Source: Amphibalanus amphitrite
Taxonomy: Eukaryota; Arthropoda; Thecostraca; Balanomorpha; Balanidae
Reading direction: 5' to 3'
Assembly (NCBI RefSeq): GCF_019059575.1
Contig: NW_024881506.1
Coordinates: forward strand, 1,488,001 to 1,552,000
Length of the DNA: 64,000 nucleotides
The notes beneath the pieces were generated by a model. The model was not told where the DNA came from. It saw nothing but the letters and a program-made list of their open reading frames with translations, and did not search any database. The number at the start of each line of letters is the position of its first letter. Position 1 is the first letter of the stretch. The translations under genes and the position numbers were made by a program. Positions 19,474-31,441 of the stretch are shown here, one piece after another.

Positions 19474-21889
19474 TGTTGCGACTCTGGCCGTGTATAAAAG
19501 TGTGGACTGTATTCAGACAAACCCTAAGACCGGATCGACTGTAAGTTTCAACCGACTACTTAAAGAAATGCGTTGAAGTGCCGCGATATATTGTGATGAT
19601 AAGCACAATCAAATACAACCCGTGACTAGCCACCCTTTAAACGACAATTGTCGGAGTTAAACAGCATTAGCTGACCTTACCGATATCCGATCCAGAAATG
19701 CACTACACCCCAAAGGTTCCAATTTGGGGTTGGCACCGGGTTACCCCGCGCCGCCACCGATAGCCGACCCTCCACCCCTCCTCGACGCCAAGCCGACCAG
19801 CGGTAGCAACCGGGGCATTCCACGTCAAATCAAACACCGAAATCCGTCATCCCCTTCGATTTTTCTGAAAATTTGTAGGCAGACTGGGCATGGTTCAAAA
19901 CTGAGTTACGTATAATATTTTCGAAATTTGATAACGTATCGCTGAGATATAGGTCATCGAATATAGCGAAAAATGCCACACATCAATTTTTTTAAATGGC
20001 TATAACTCTGGTTCCTTTCCTGGTATCAAAATGATATTAACAGGGTCTTATAGGCAATTGATAAGGCTTTGATTTTTAATCATAAAATTAAATTGAAGTG
20101 ACCTTGAAATGCATTAGACCTTGAATCAAAACAGAAAAATTGAAATAGCAAAAAACACGTCACCTTCGATTTGGGTAATTTTTACATATTATGTCCGTCA
20201 CAATGTTCCTAACCATCTGTGAAAAAATTGGAGTGGGCCATTCATAACTTTCGCGGCAAACGCCGTTTTCATGCATCAACATCACGCAACCGCGCGTGAC
20301 CTTGAAAGACAGAGTCAAGACATGCTTGCTTGTGTACACTTTCTGAAATGAATGATTGCTGATTAGTGATATCCCAAACTCTGCGAAAATGGAAATGCAT
20401 AGTCATCGTAGTCAAGCATTCACGTTCCATAGTGAAAGTGTCTCAGGCAAACGGTATTTTGCGGTGAATTTTGAGCCGTGTGGAAATGCATCATGAAGTA
20501 AATTCAACGAAAACATTATCACGCAACGATATCTTCACGTCTTTTGATCTTCACTATACGAAAGAACATACATTTTTTAGTGTGTATGGGGAATTTCTAG
20601 TTAATCCAATTATAAATATGGCAGTTAGAGTCCTGCTAAGAGTAACATGTCGCCGGCTGAGGCGGGCTCGGCCGATGCGGGAAACGCAGCAATCACAATT
20701 TTGTGTTTACACGTTCATATTTCAATTGTTTACCAACTGATTTTCAAAATTCTTTCACCATAAGATTGCCTGTACATTTCTTAGTCTTCTCACAAAATTT
20801 GACGCGAATCGAACGTAATCAGCGGTAGGGAGCGCGATGTAAAGACGGAACCGTTCCGTTCCGTCCCGGCACAGTCTACAATTCAGGCGGCGCGTAGCGG
20901 TCGGCGCCGGCTGCCGAGTCGCCGCGTCGCTGCGGCGACAGGATGTTCACTTTACACCGCTATTACTAGAACAGTTGTGAACCGATTTTCTTATTGCTTG
21001 CACGATGAGATGTCCAATTCAATTCTTGACAGGTAGCCATAATTAATTTCACATTAATCTTATGAGATATTGGCGAAAAACAGGAGAAGTGGGCGAAATT
21101 CGCTCTTCCCCCTCCACTGCGCGCGCTAACATACGTTTGCATATGTGCAATTTTCTTCAAAACTTATGAATGGCCCACTCTAATTTTTTCACAGGTTGTT
21201 AAGAATATGGTAGGCAATAAAATATATGAAAATGAGCCAAATCGAAGGTGACGTGTTTTTTGCTATTTCAATATTTGTGCTTAAGAACAGAGTTAAGCAA
21301 ATTTCAAGGTCATATATTTACGTAGGTGCAATTCTAAACAAATGCTTAAGAAATTACCTAAACAGTAAGGTTTATTTCATTCAAATCAAACAAGTACAAC
21401 CAAAGTTATGGTCGTTCAAAAATATAAAGATGCAACATTTTGTAAAAATTTGATGCCCTATATTTAGAAGACCTGTGGTCAGAATGTGCAAAAAACATCA
21501 ATGTAATGTCCGGGGCCACACAGGAACTCGCTCACAAATTTATAATGAAATCGCTGATGGTAAGGTGCAAAACAGCCGATTTTTGTTCGATTTGACATGG
21601 AATGCCCCAACCGGGGTGCAAGGAGTCAGCCTCAAGGCCGCACTCTCCCGGTGCCTGAGTCGCGCCGTCACTCTACCCGTGTGCAAAGATCAGCCGCAAA
21701 AGGCCGTACCTTACGGGTTCGAGATCAGGACGCCAACTGACCGCTGATCAGCGACCGCCGCCGCAGTCGGCTCCGCCCAATTCGCCCGCAGGCGGCCGGT
21801 CACGTGTCCACAGCGGCTCACAACTCGCGCGCGCGTCGCCGGCCGGCCCGGCTGGGGCTCACAAACTCAAGTGGTCGCATTTCACAACA
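19474..21889 (-). repeat. BEL/Pao 5' LTR, split by a terminal-inverted-repeat element
   Basis: The sequence equals the other LTR apart from the insertion at 19812-21608 with its AACC duplication. The uninterrupted LTR serves as the empty-site reference. Confidence 0.9.
19812..21608. mobile_element. GGGGCATTCC-ended DNA element (1.8 kb), innermost insertion
   Basis: The ends are GGGGCATTCCACGTCAAATC and the complement of GGGGCATTCCATGTCAAATC. The target AACC is duplicated (19808-19811 and 21609-21612), which the other LTR confirms; an 8-bp reading (AACCGGGG) is also possible because the ends begin with GGGG. Subterminal parts are also inverted (CACCTTCGATTTGGG near 20161 and its complement near 21235). 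The middle is A/T-rich with one CpG-rich patch near 20850-20945. No transposase is recognised. A longer foldback with the same ends is at 37657. Confidence 0.85.
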
Positions 21890-21951
21890 CGGTCAGGGCC
21901 TACGGAGATCGGTGAAACGTAACAGTTAACACCAATCCACCGTACAATACA
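21890..21951 (-). repeat. Gypsy (Mag-like) 3' LTR, second piece
   Basis: It begins with the duplicated target CGGTC (21890-21894) and continues with GGGCCTACGGAG to CAATACA. With the piece at 15468-15673 it accounts for the full 263-bp LTR. Confidence 0.92.
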
Positions 21952-24900
21952 CTCTCCTCCCTTTAACAAAAAAGTTTAGATAACGAAAACTCACGTTACG
22001 CCTGGAAAAACTCAGTTTGTTTCCGCACTCGAGATGATCTTCGCGGAGCCATCTCCGTAGCCGATGCAGGCACAGACTTCGGAAGAGCTGGCTCAGATGG
22101 CAGAGGCATCGCGGGCAGATCCTTCGTGCCGGGCCCCGTCGAGGACCCTCCCGTCGGCTGCGTCGCCTCAGCCGTCAGCGAGCCACCGGTGTCAGGGAAC
22201 GGTGCCAGGTGCGCCCCCGTCTCCGGTACGGTGGGCAGACCAGTGCAGACGGCCTCGGCAGCCGGTGCGGCCGTCAGCTGCTCCGACGGGCTGAGCTGCT
22301 CGTGAGCAGCTACATCAGCAGCAGGTCCTGTGACGGGATAGTTTGCGTCAGTTTTCCGCATCAACTGATCCTGATGACGACGCCAGATCCTACCATCCTC
22401 TAATTTGACCACATATGACTGCGATCCATCTATACCCACAACTACACCTGATATCCACGTGGGTCCCACACCATAATTGCGAGCATATATCGCATCCCCG
22501 ATGTTCAGCTGTAACACTCGGGGTACAGCAGGGTCATGATTCAGCTTCTGCTGCAGCTGCTTCCGCTGAACACGGCTCTGCAGGTCAGGATGAAGAAGGT
22601 CTAGCCGGCTCCGGATCACTCGTCCCAGCATCAGCTCTGAGGGTGACACAGACGTAGTTGAGTGAGGGATTTTCCTCTGATACAGCAACCACTCAGCCAA
22701 CACAGTCTCCCAGTTCCCATCTCCACTGCGCTTAAGAGCCTGCTTAACGTCACGAACTGCCCGCTCTGCTAGCCCGTTGCCTTGACTGTGACGTGGCTCT
22801 ATCGTTCTATGTTGAACCCCATTAGCCGCCAGGAACTGCTGAAAATCCTGTGAGGTAAACGTCGTAGCATTATCAGAGCAGAGCATGTCAGGCAAGCCCC
22901 ATCTTGCAAACATACGTCGCAATTTGACCATGGCTGCTTGCGAACTCACACTTGAGCACGGCTCAGCCTCAACCCACTTTGAAAAGGCGTCCACTACCAC
23001 AAAAATGTACTTGCCTTTGATTGGTTCCGCAAAATCCACATGAACCCTTGACCATGGGCGTCTCGGCCAGGGCCACATACTCAGGTCAGCCCGATGAGGG
23101 GTCGGACGACTCTCCTGACACGCAGAGCATCGTCTGACCGCCATTTCCAGGTCACCGTCAATCTGGGGCCACCAGACGCAGCTCCTTGCCAGTGATTTCA
23201 TCCGGCCGATCCCTGGATGGGCAGAATGCAGCTCTGAAATCACAGACTGGCGGCCCTTCTGTGGTATCACGACCCTGTGCCCCCACAGCAGCACGCCTGC
23301 ACACACAGACAGCTCCCAGCGTTTCTCTGAAAACGGTTTCAATGCCGGGTCAGCTATCTCGGGCCACCCGCCCTTCTGCACCAGGTTCATTACTCTGGAA
23401 AGAACGGGGTCACGAGCTGTCAAACGTGCTACTTGCTTAGCATCAAATACAGCATCCTCAATCAGCAGCACCAGATCTTCCTGGCCAGAGCCATCTGCAA
23501 CTGGCAGGGGAAGCCTGCTGAGGGCGTCCGCGTTACCCATGTCTTCCGTGCGCCTAAACTGGATGGCATACTGGTACGCAGACAACTTCAATGCCCACCT
23601 ACGAATGCGAGCAGACGCCATAGCCGGAATGTCTTTGTTTTCTCCAAACAAAACTACCAGCGGCTTGTGATCCGTGACCAGTATGAACTTATTACCCAGC
23701 AAGTACTGATTGAACTTTTCTACCGCGAAAACGATCGCGAGAGCTTCCCTCTCCAACTGAGAATACTTCTGCTCTGAAGAGGTCAGACTCCTTGACACGT
23801 ACCCGACAGGACGCTCAGCTCCATCCACTTCACGCTGAGCCAGTACCGCTCCAATGCCTCGAGACGATCCAGCACTTGCTCCTTCGTCGCATCGAAGTGA
23901 GCTAGAACAGAGTCCGAGGTAAGGACACTCTGGGCCCAGTTAAAGCTTTTCCGCTGTTCTGGTCCCCATATCCAGTCCTTGTCCTTCTTGAGAAGGTCGT
24001 ACAGCGCAGCCAGCCTCTGAGCGCGCGCTGGTAAGTACCTGGAGTAGTAAGTCAACAACCCAAGAAAGCTCTTCAGCTCAGACACGTTCCTAGGTTCAGG
24101 CACTGACCTGATCGCTTCAGTTTTCTCAGAAGTCGGGGAAATTCCATGCCTGTTGACCACGTGACCCAGGTACTCAACCTGCTGAACCAAAAACTTACAC
24201 TTATCCGCTCTGGCTTTTAGACCCGCGTCTTCAAGCCTAGAAAACACCTTCTCCAGCGTGGTCAGGTGTTCGGCCTGTGTCTTTCCACTCACCAGAACGT
24301 CATCCAGGAAAACAATGACGTTGGGTATGCCCTGGAGAACCTTTTCAATCTCTCTCTGAAATATACCCACAGAACTGTTGATGCCGAACGGGAGCCTCGA
24401 AAATCTGAGAAGACCTCGTGAGGTGTTGATGGTCATGATGTCTCGAGTCCTCGTGAAGAACTAACTGATTGTAGGCCGAAGCCAGATCAATTTTCGAGAA
24501 TACGGTACCTCCCGCTAGCGTTGCAAACAGATCCGGGACCTGTGGCAATGGATATCTGTCCAACCTCACCGCTCGGTTGGCCGTCAACTTAAAGTTGCCG
24601 CAGACTCGGACATTCCCGTCCTTCTTCAGCACCGGAACAATGGGCGCCGCCCAGCTGCTGTTCTGCACTTCCTCCAGGACGCCGCTGTCGATGTCCTTCT
24701 GGAGCTGGGCCTCCACCTTCTCCTTGAACACATAGGGCAGAGAGCGGGCCTTGCAGAACCTCGGTGGTACAGTACGGTCAATGTCCAGACGTACCTTTAC
24801 CCCCTTCAGCTCTCCCAGGCCAGGCTCAAAGAGGCGCCGATACTTCTCCTTCAGGCCCTGCAAGGAACTGGTTCGAATGGCGTGCACTGCCCGCCAGTTG

Positions 24901-26125
24901 AGGTTGATGTGCTCCAGCCAGTCTCGTCCTAGAAGGTTAGTCCTGGCATCTTTTACCACCACAACTGTCAGGGCACGGTGCTGTTTGCCTTCATACCACA
25001 CGTCTGTTTGAAACTCTCCCAACAATGGTATGAACTGACCCGTATACGTTTTCAAACGAGATGAGCACATTTTGAGTTTAGGCTTTCTGTTCAACTGTTC
25101 AAACGTATCCTGCCCAATCAACGATACGCTAGAACCAGTGTCAATCTCCATATCTACATCTGTACCTTGAAACTGAACCAGACAAGAAATGGGAGGTACA
25201 CTCACCCGATGGACCGCTTCCGTTCTGCAGATCTCTTCATCCTGTTCTGCACGGCCAACATCTGTCGTGTAGTCCGCCTCCCACTCTTCATCTGCTTCAA
25301 CGGCGTTTGCTCTGCCCTGCTGCCTCCGAGGTCTGACTGTCGTCTTTCTGACTGTGCACATTTTAGCCAAATGTCCAGCTTTCGAACAGTTGTGACACTT
25401 GTACGACGCAAAACGACACACATCAGGTGAGTGGCTCCTCCCGCCACAACGCCAACAGCGAGCCCCTGGACGAGCTGACTGACCTGACGGCAGGCCTTGC
25501 GCCCTTACCTCACATACCTCTGCCGGCACTGTACCCGGTGTGCCGGAGATCAGGTGAGCGTCTCTGCTGGAAGCCTCTATCGCCAGGCAGATCCTCTGTG
25601 CTGAGCTGAAGTCCAGGCTGGATTCTGACAGCAACCGCCGCTGCATCCGAGGATCCCTGATGCCACAAACAAACTGCTCAGTGAGTCTGTCATCAAGCGT
25701 GGCTCCAAAACAACAGTGCTCGGTAGCCTTCCTTAGCACAGAAACAAAATCAGCAACGGATTGGCCTGCCGTTCGTTGACACGAGTTGAACTTGAATCGC
25801 GACACAATGACAGATGGTTTGGGTTCTTTGTGCTCCCTTATTACTTGCAAAAGCTCATCAAACGACTTCTCAGACGTCTTAGACGGTGCTATCAAGCTAC
25901 AAATAAGCGAAAAGGCCTCTTTCCCACATACCGTCAACAGCGTGGCGCGTTTCCTGCTCTCGCCTTGAATGCCGTTACATTCGATGAAGTAGTGCAGACG
26001 CTCCTCCCACTGACTCCAGGAGTCCGTCGCCGGGTTGAAGGGCTCCAGCTGCAGGGTGGCCGACGCTGCCCCATCCATGGCCGTAGAAGTCGCCCCGCCG
26101 CGCCGGTTCAAATCCTCGTCGCCAG

Positions 26126-26388
26126 TGTAGAGACCACTCGTGCTCAGAGGTCAACCTGTATTCGTCGCTCGCCAGTCAGTCACTGCCACAGACCAGTCCA
26201 CACGACACGCTCGTCCACACTGAGCCTCAGGCAATATGCGGGTCAGCCTACCCTCCCGGCTCCCGCATGCGCAGACGCAGCCGTATGGTGGGGCCCGTAT
26301 CATAAACGCAGCTACGGTAATATGTACGGTCAGGGCCTACGGAGATCGGTGAAACGTAACAGTTAACACCAATCCACCGTACAATACA
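26126..26388 (-). repeat. Gypsy (Mag-like) 5' LTR, intact (263 bp)
   Basis: It starts TGTAGAGACC and ends CAATACA as read on the plus strand. Its sequence matches the two halves of the other LTR, which the BEL element split. Confidence 0.92.
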
Positions 26389-26445
26389 GGCCCCCATCTT
26401 GTTTGGGCCCTTTTTCTGAAAACCTGCCCCCGCAAGGCGAAATCC

Positions 26446-26460
26446 GTGGCGCCGTCCCTG
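26446..26460 (-). mobile_element. Inverted hAT-like end (GTGGCGCCGTCCCTG)
   Basis: Exact complement of the 15-mer at 7773. It follows G/C-rich text GCCCCCGCAAGG. It may be the right end of an old element now enlarged by many insertions, or an unrelated end of the same family. Confidence 0.45.
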
Positions 26461-26597
26461 CCAATATGCACAAAAATTACAGGATATACAGTCCAAAGTG
26501 ACCTCCATCGAATGGTGGTAGTCTCTATTCATGACACTTCTGCGTTTTTGGTACAGCGGCCACATTGATATTCAAATGCCTATCTCGCTAATGTTAA

Positions 26598-26940
26598 AGG
26601 GACCCTCCCACCTTCAAAAAAGTTAATGAATTGCCATGAAAGTGATGTCGCTGGGTTCAGAAAGAGCAAAAACGAATATCTACCAAATTTCATCGAAAAA
26701 TATTCACCGGTTTTCAAGATATTATACTTTTACTTTTGTTTACTTTTTGGGATCTCCGCTCTTCCTAGAGACTTTATTTGAAAGTGCGGCATTTGTTGCG
26801 CGCTAAGCAGCATATACCACCGCGTGCTACAAAACGTTAAGTCAAACATTTAAAAATCGTTAGATATCTGCGCTGACGTCACACATTCAGAGGGATATTC
26901 CTATGCATTAGCCCCTCTGAATCAAAATGCTGCAATTTTT
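26598..26940. mobile_element. TTAA-flanked MITE, copy C (truncated)
   Basis: It starts after TTAA (26594-26597) with AGGGACCCTCCCACCTT and continues as an inverted copy of the body of copy B (shared GAATATCTACCAAATTTCATC-like text near 26672). It stops near 26940, where a GGGGCGTTCCACGAC-type end in reverse orientation (26950-26967) begins. No matching right end is present. Confidence 0.7.
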
Positions 26941-27253
26941 GTCGATTTGTCGTGGAACGCCCCTCAAGAGAGAAACGACATTACTGTTACGAGCATCGTG
27001 TTCCTCTCGTCGACCCGCGTCGAATTGACTCTAATTTGACATTCACTGGTGATCTTGAAGTTGACCTCATGTCAATCTCATGACCTGATCAAAAAAAGGT
27101 ATTTTTGCATATCAGTCGATCCGTATCGTAGAGCTGAACACATCTGAGGTACTTTCACCGCTCTAGCCTATCTCTGCCTAAAGTCGTTGTCGAACAAACT
27201 GTAGGGGACCTCCCATGACCTGCGGTGTCCTGTGCCAAGGCATGGATGAAGTA

Positions 27254-27980
27254 TTCCTGGATAGGACACTCCCTATTCCCCAACACTAGCGCCTGCGACC
27301 AAGCGGCAGCCCTGGTGGCGGAGCGCCGAAACATCGGCGGCGAGTGCACCGGCGGCCGCCGCACCGGCTTGCGTGTTAAAAACGCGGTAATGGAGAGCGA
27401 AATTTGCGAGCTTTAGCTCATTAGACACGATTTCAGAGACTTAACACATATTTTTAGTCCTTTCTGATAATTATCATGGCTCCATTTAGTCACTATCACA
27501 TACGGAATCATTACCTGATGCCCATAAACTGAACTGGTATTCTTGACTTGCCGATGCAATTTATCATCAAATATCATCGTTCCTCGGCAGTCAGACAAGT
27601 TCCTATTGATGATTTAATATAAGTATCAACTTATTTTCATGCTATCGCATAAAAATTCACTTTATTCTAACATTGGCTCTTCGGCTGTAATCACGAACCC
27701 TCACGTGTCAGCAGAATTTAAGCAACTTCTTATATCAAAACTGGGAATATAATATTTTCAAGACATTCCTCAATTCCTATTTTACCAGGTTCACAAATAT
27801 TTTCATCAAAATCGGTTACAGGTAAGTAATGAACGGCAAACCCATACAAAAACAAAACAAAAAATAAACACGCTCCTCCCATAGCACGCAATGCTAAAAT
27901 GGCGCCAACGCCCTCGCCGTCGGGAAATCCGCCGCCGCCGTCGGGTGGTCGGAAAATCGGCGGAGTGTCCCATCCAGGAA
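27254..27980. mobile_element. MITE with TA target (727 bp), GC-rich subterminal parts
   Basis: The ends TTCCTGGAT(A/G)GGACACTCC are inverted and flanked by TA (27252-27253 and 27981-27982), as for Tc1/mariner-type elements. Subterminal GC-rich segments (27290-27370 and 27890-27960) contain GGCGGCGG-type runs; the centre is A/T-rich. No transposase. Confidence 0.7.
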
Positions 27981-28305
27981 TACCTAATCCATGGCCAAGG
28001 TCAAGTTAAGATCAGGTCAATGTCCTTGACCTAAGACGACCTTAGTTCACTTTTCGAGCCCATCATGTTAGGTACCAGGATACTTTTTGGGGATAATGTC
28101 GAATTTGGCAACCATTGTCCATTTGAACATTTGTAGTTTTGATGTCAATGGGCACAGTAGGGTTCCCCCTCCCCCACACATCCTCCAAGTTTCGTCTCTA
28201 AATCTTCCAGAGAAGCTGAGATCTTAGGGGTCGACATTCGCCCCCTCTCCCCTTCAATGGCCGTAGTTCTCCGAACTCTTCCAATGCGGTTGAGAAGTCA
28301 GCTCA

Positions 28306-28960
28306 GGGTATATTGAGTGAAGGGTAGGACGAACTTTGGTAGGTATTTCTAGTATAACTACTAGAAAAGCTACTATATGTGGTCGGGACTAGCAAAAAGT
28401 TAGTTCAAACTAGAATATGGTAGCGCTTATGGTTGACAATCGTGACGCGCACGTGACAATCATTTCTTAAATTTCTTAAATAACAGGTTTTAGGGGCCGA
28501 TTAGTGGGCAGATACATTCAATTAGCTATTAATAATTGATTATGCAAACATTCAAGAATCTAAATCATTCAATTCTAGCCAAAATCACGTGGCACTCCCA
28601 GGATTCGAACTCACGACCCTCGGATCCGTAGCCCGATACCCTACCGACTGCGCTACCGAGGACCGCGCGCCGACGATTGGAGAGGCGGATCGCGGGTGCT
28701 GGCGTGCAGAGAAATCTTTACCCTGTACGCCGTAGAAGATCGGCTGGGTTTCGTGAAAAATGGTAGAAGAATTGTCGAAAGAAAATTCATCGATCTATCA
28801 TTTGAGGATAAGAACCATTGATTCGTTCAAAGGTTGACCGAGATATCGCTCGCCGAAAACAGGCCATTTAACATGTAAACCCTATGGGCTGGTAGGAAAT
28901 GTACGCCGTGGAGCAGCAGTGCTACCAACTAACTTCGGCGGGGGTCGAGTCAGTAAACTT
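28306..28960 (-). repeat. Dispersed repeat of about 650 bp with a tRNA-like segment (copy 1)
   Basis: It is an inverted copy of 40744-41387 over its full length, with about 90% identity by eye. Both end in GGGTATATTGAGTGAAGGG and begin in CCCCGCCGAAGTTAGTTGG (minus-strand sense). It includes the tRNA-like segment at 28591-28663 and a CTACTAGAAA-rich end. It may be a long SINE or a MITE that took in a tRNA gene. No protein frame. Confidence 0.75.
28591..28663 (-). other. tRNA-derived segment (Arg-ACG-like), not a working tRNA
   Basis: It shows box A (TAGCGCAGTCGGTAGGG-like), an anticodon arm with loop CTACGGA (position reads ACG), and box B GTTCGAATCC. The acceptor and T stems do not pair properly, so it is treated as the promoter-bearing head of a repeat, not a gene. 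Confidence 0.7.
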
Positions 28961-29068
28961 ACGAGTATGGCTTGTTGTATTCCAGAGAAATAGACGAAAC
29001 CAGCCCCCTCCAGTCATATGGCAGCATGGGCGTGACTTTTCCTACTAGCCCATAGGGTTGCGTGTTAA
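28875..29068. repeat. Small inverted repeat, TTAACATGTAAACCCTATGG ends
   Basis: ACCCTATGGGCTGGTAGGA near 28882 is inverted as TCCTACTAGCCCATAGGGT near 29042, with TTAAC(A/G)-type outer bases. It overlaps the edge of the dispersed repeat and may be a small element inserted at its border. Confidence 0.5.
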
Positions 29069-29950
29069 AATGCGACTTTTCGCGGTCGGTTTTCAAGGTT
29101 TCGTAGTGTGGGCATCCACATACAAAGTATGTCAAAAGATAGCAACAACATTTTTATTTCCATTTTTGGGATAAAAAGTTCAAGCCCATCCAACCGTTTT
29201 CGAGATATTCGTCCATATATGACCCCATGTTTTTGATACATCGGAAGGTCCTGTGTTCGAATCTCGGACAGACCAAAACTTTTATCGTTACTGTGCGGCA
29301 AACCATTGCTGCAAAGTAAAGTAGGGGTGAGCGCGCTGGTGATGGAGGGTTGTAAGTTGGCATACCTGACCTTTGATTCAAGCCGGATTTTTTGGCACCA
29401 ACCTCATTTTCAGGTCAGGTCAGGTCACTGACCTATGACGTCATAAGTGAACCTCTGCACGGTCTCAAAAACGTCGTAACATAGCAACTCCATCAATTCA
29501 AGGAGATCTAGCACAGATAGATAAAACTTACAGAACTTATCAAACTCCCTTATTCTCAAAAGTCGTTAACTTCGGATTTCTCCTAAGGGTCACCTAACGT
29601 CAGGTCGGTCAGGTGATCTGGCCATTATAAGCCGATGGGGGGGGGGGGGAAAATATAGAGACAGTTATTTTGGCGCTGACAGTGATCTTAGACGGAACAG
29701 ACACAAATAGACTCAGAAAGACCTGCCGAATTGAATAACGTGCAACTTGACCTCATCATGAGGTAATGACCTGACCTGACCTTGGACGGAGGTCAACATC
29801 CTAAATTGACCTCACCCATACAAAAAGCATATAATTCGACGTGGCTGAGCATGACGAACACGATGGTGTCGAAATTGCAGCTCTGATACCATTTTAGGCG
29901 ACCACCGAACAATCCACTTCCTGGTATGCCAATGTTTTTAATAGCTAAAG
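29069..29950. other. Intergenic stretch with AGGTCA clusters, no gene
   Basis: AGGTCAGGTCAGGTCA at 29411-29426 and TGACCTGACCTGACCTTGG near 29768 stand out, with a G run at 29638-29650. Nothing coding is supported. Confidence 0.5.
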
Positions 29951-30060
29951 ACCAGAGGCCAGTTTTACCAAAAAATACCAGCCGGCCGCCGAAATAAAAT
30001 ATCCAGCCGAAAAAATAGACGCCACACAGCCACGAGTTTCACCAACAAAAAATTCCAGCC

Positions 30061-31433
30061 GACTTCGGACGGAAATTATTTGTCGCCGGTAGTCAGCTGA
30101 TATTCTGTTACGATATCAAATTACGATATTTCAAGGAGGTTAATAAATCATTTAAAGCATGTTTTCAATCAAATTGAAGCGTGATTTCTAATGCAAATGC
30201 TATATACATTTCGAAATATTATTATCGTAAATTATTACATTATTTTCAAGAGTAATAACAACAAAGTAGAGCATAATAAACTTTCATATCTTTTCTGGTG
30301 CCCAGCAAAAGCCAATACAATACAAAACTACCAAATTGTAAACGTAGGCACGTAATTCATAAAGGTGACGTAAGGAAGCTTGCATTTAAGGCAAATTTAA
30401 GTTGAATATTTTTTCCTGTCAGCCTATTATATTAATTTTTACAATACCTTCAACTTGTAATGTACCTTTTTGTCTGTTTTTAGTCGCACCTTGTAGAAAA
30501 TCATCGTGTAGACCGAGAACGCAATGTGTGGACCTCCAGCTATGAGGTGGGGACTAGATGAATGAGACCCACTCCAATGGCAGCGGAACACCTTCAATTA
30601 AGGGGGCACTGCCGATTTTTGGTCCCATTCTTTCCATGCAACGCCCATAGGGCTAATATTAAAATGTCAAAATCAAAGGGGGGCACGGTGCCCCGGTGCC
30701 CTACCCGTTCCGCCGCCTATGAGTCCCGCTCCCGACAGATCCGGGAGCCGCACCTCTTTCCTAGCTTTCAAAAGAGCGGCAAATAAGCGGTCAGCATTGT
30801 TCCCAGAGACGCCACCTGAAGCTGGACGGACGACGGACAGTTCCGCTGCCGAGCGATTGAAGTTGAACTGCGGTGCTACGAGGCGGCTTCGCGTGCACTG
30901 CATTAGCACCTTCTAGCGGGAGTAAGAGGGCTAACGAACTCGCCAAGGCCTATATATGTAAAGCATTGTGCAAAGGCGAGTGTCTTACCTTAGGAAAATA
31001 CCTACCCAGATTAACTGCTGCACCGCGGTCATTGCAGGGCTGAGGGTACGTCGTTCGCTCCGCTTCGGCGAGGTGGTCAGACTGCCCGGCTAGGTGGTTT
31101 TAGCCGATATGCAGGCCCCGTTTGCCGGGCCCGGTCGAGAAGAAGGAACGCCACACAGCAAAGAATATTTGCTCCGGGCCCGCTACACTGGTCCGGCTCG
31201 TAAGTCGTAACAAATTAACAATACCTGCGCTAGCGTCGTCGACCGTCGTTCGACTGCGCCCAGTACCGCTCAGTGGAGAGTCCTGCCGAACTCCTCTGCG
31301 TGTGCCCAGATAATTCGTTGCGCGCGGACACAATCGTCCGACGGAGACCGCTCTGCATTATGATCGGGTGGTCACCACCTTGGTCGCCGGCTTTCACACC
31401 CAGCCGAGCCGTCTGGCTACGCCCCAAATGATC
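30061..31433. other. Interior of the 6-kb block, left part; no gene recognised
   Basis: 30061-30560 is A/T-rich. 30577-30720 has hAT-like facing ends (CAATGGCAGCGGAAC and the complement of CATAGGCGGCGGAAC) without a good target duplication. 30673-31430 is GC-rich with short frames that match no family I recognise. Confidence 0.4.
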
Positions 31434-31441
31434 GTCTAAGC

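Larger units (their letters stand above)
15674..21889 (-). mobile_element. BEL/Pao LTR element nested in the Gypsy LTR
   Basis: LTRs (TGTTGCGACTC...TTCACAACA on the plus strand) lie at 15674-16288 and 19474-21889, the latter enlarged by its own insertion. The 5-bp duplication CGGTC (15669-15673 and 21890-21894) is typical of the family. A purine tract (AAGGGGGGAGTA on the minus strand) adjoins the 3' LTR. Only gag and protease coding is recognised; reverse transcriptase, RNase H and integrase are absent, so the element is defective and must have moved with outside help or lost them later. The shared LTR parts look identical, implying recent arrival, later than the Gypsy element. Confidence 0.92.
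15468..26388 (-). mobile_element. Ty3/Gypsy LTR element, Mag-like, hosting a nested BEL/Pao insertion
   Basis: The element reads right to left. LTRs of 263 bp start TGTAGAGACC and end CAATACA; 5-bp duplications GGCCC flank them (15463-15467 and 26389-26393). Parts in order: gag (about 25.4-26.1 kb) with two zinc knuckles (CWRCGGRSHSPDVC and CHNCSKAGHLAKMC), protease (IDTGSSVSLIG, near 25.1 kb), reverse transcriptase (about 24.2-24.7 kb, VFLDDVLV), RNase H (near 23.6 kb) and integrase (about 22.4-23.3 kb, HPGIGRMKSLARSCVWWPQ, then D, D, E motifs). A purine tract lies by the 3' LTR at 21952-21966. The element is broken, with about two breaks apart from the nested insertion. The LTRs look identical, so it is young. 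The resemblance to the Mag clade is from overall protein style. Confidence 0.92.

Noticed and set aside
28591-28663. Functional tRNA-Arg gene
   Set aside because: Acceptor and T stems do not pair and the segment is part of a dispersed repeat found again at 41026.
30577-30720. Small hAT-like MITE
   Set aside because: Ends resemble each other, but the flanking octamers agree only after shifting two bases, so the call was left as a note.
30673-30909. 78-codon minus-strand frame as a small gene
   Set aside because: GC-rich, overlaps a hAT-like end at 30675-30720, with no family recognised.
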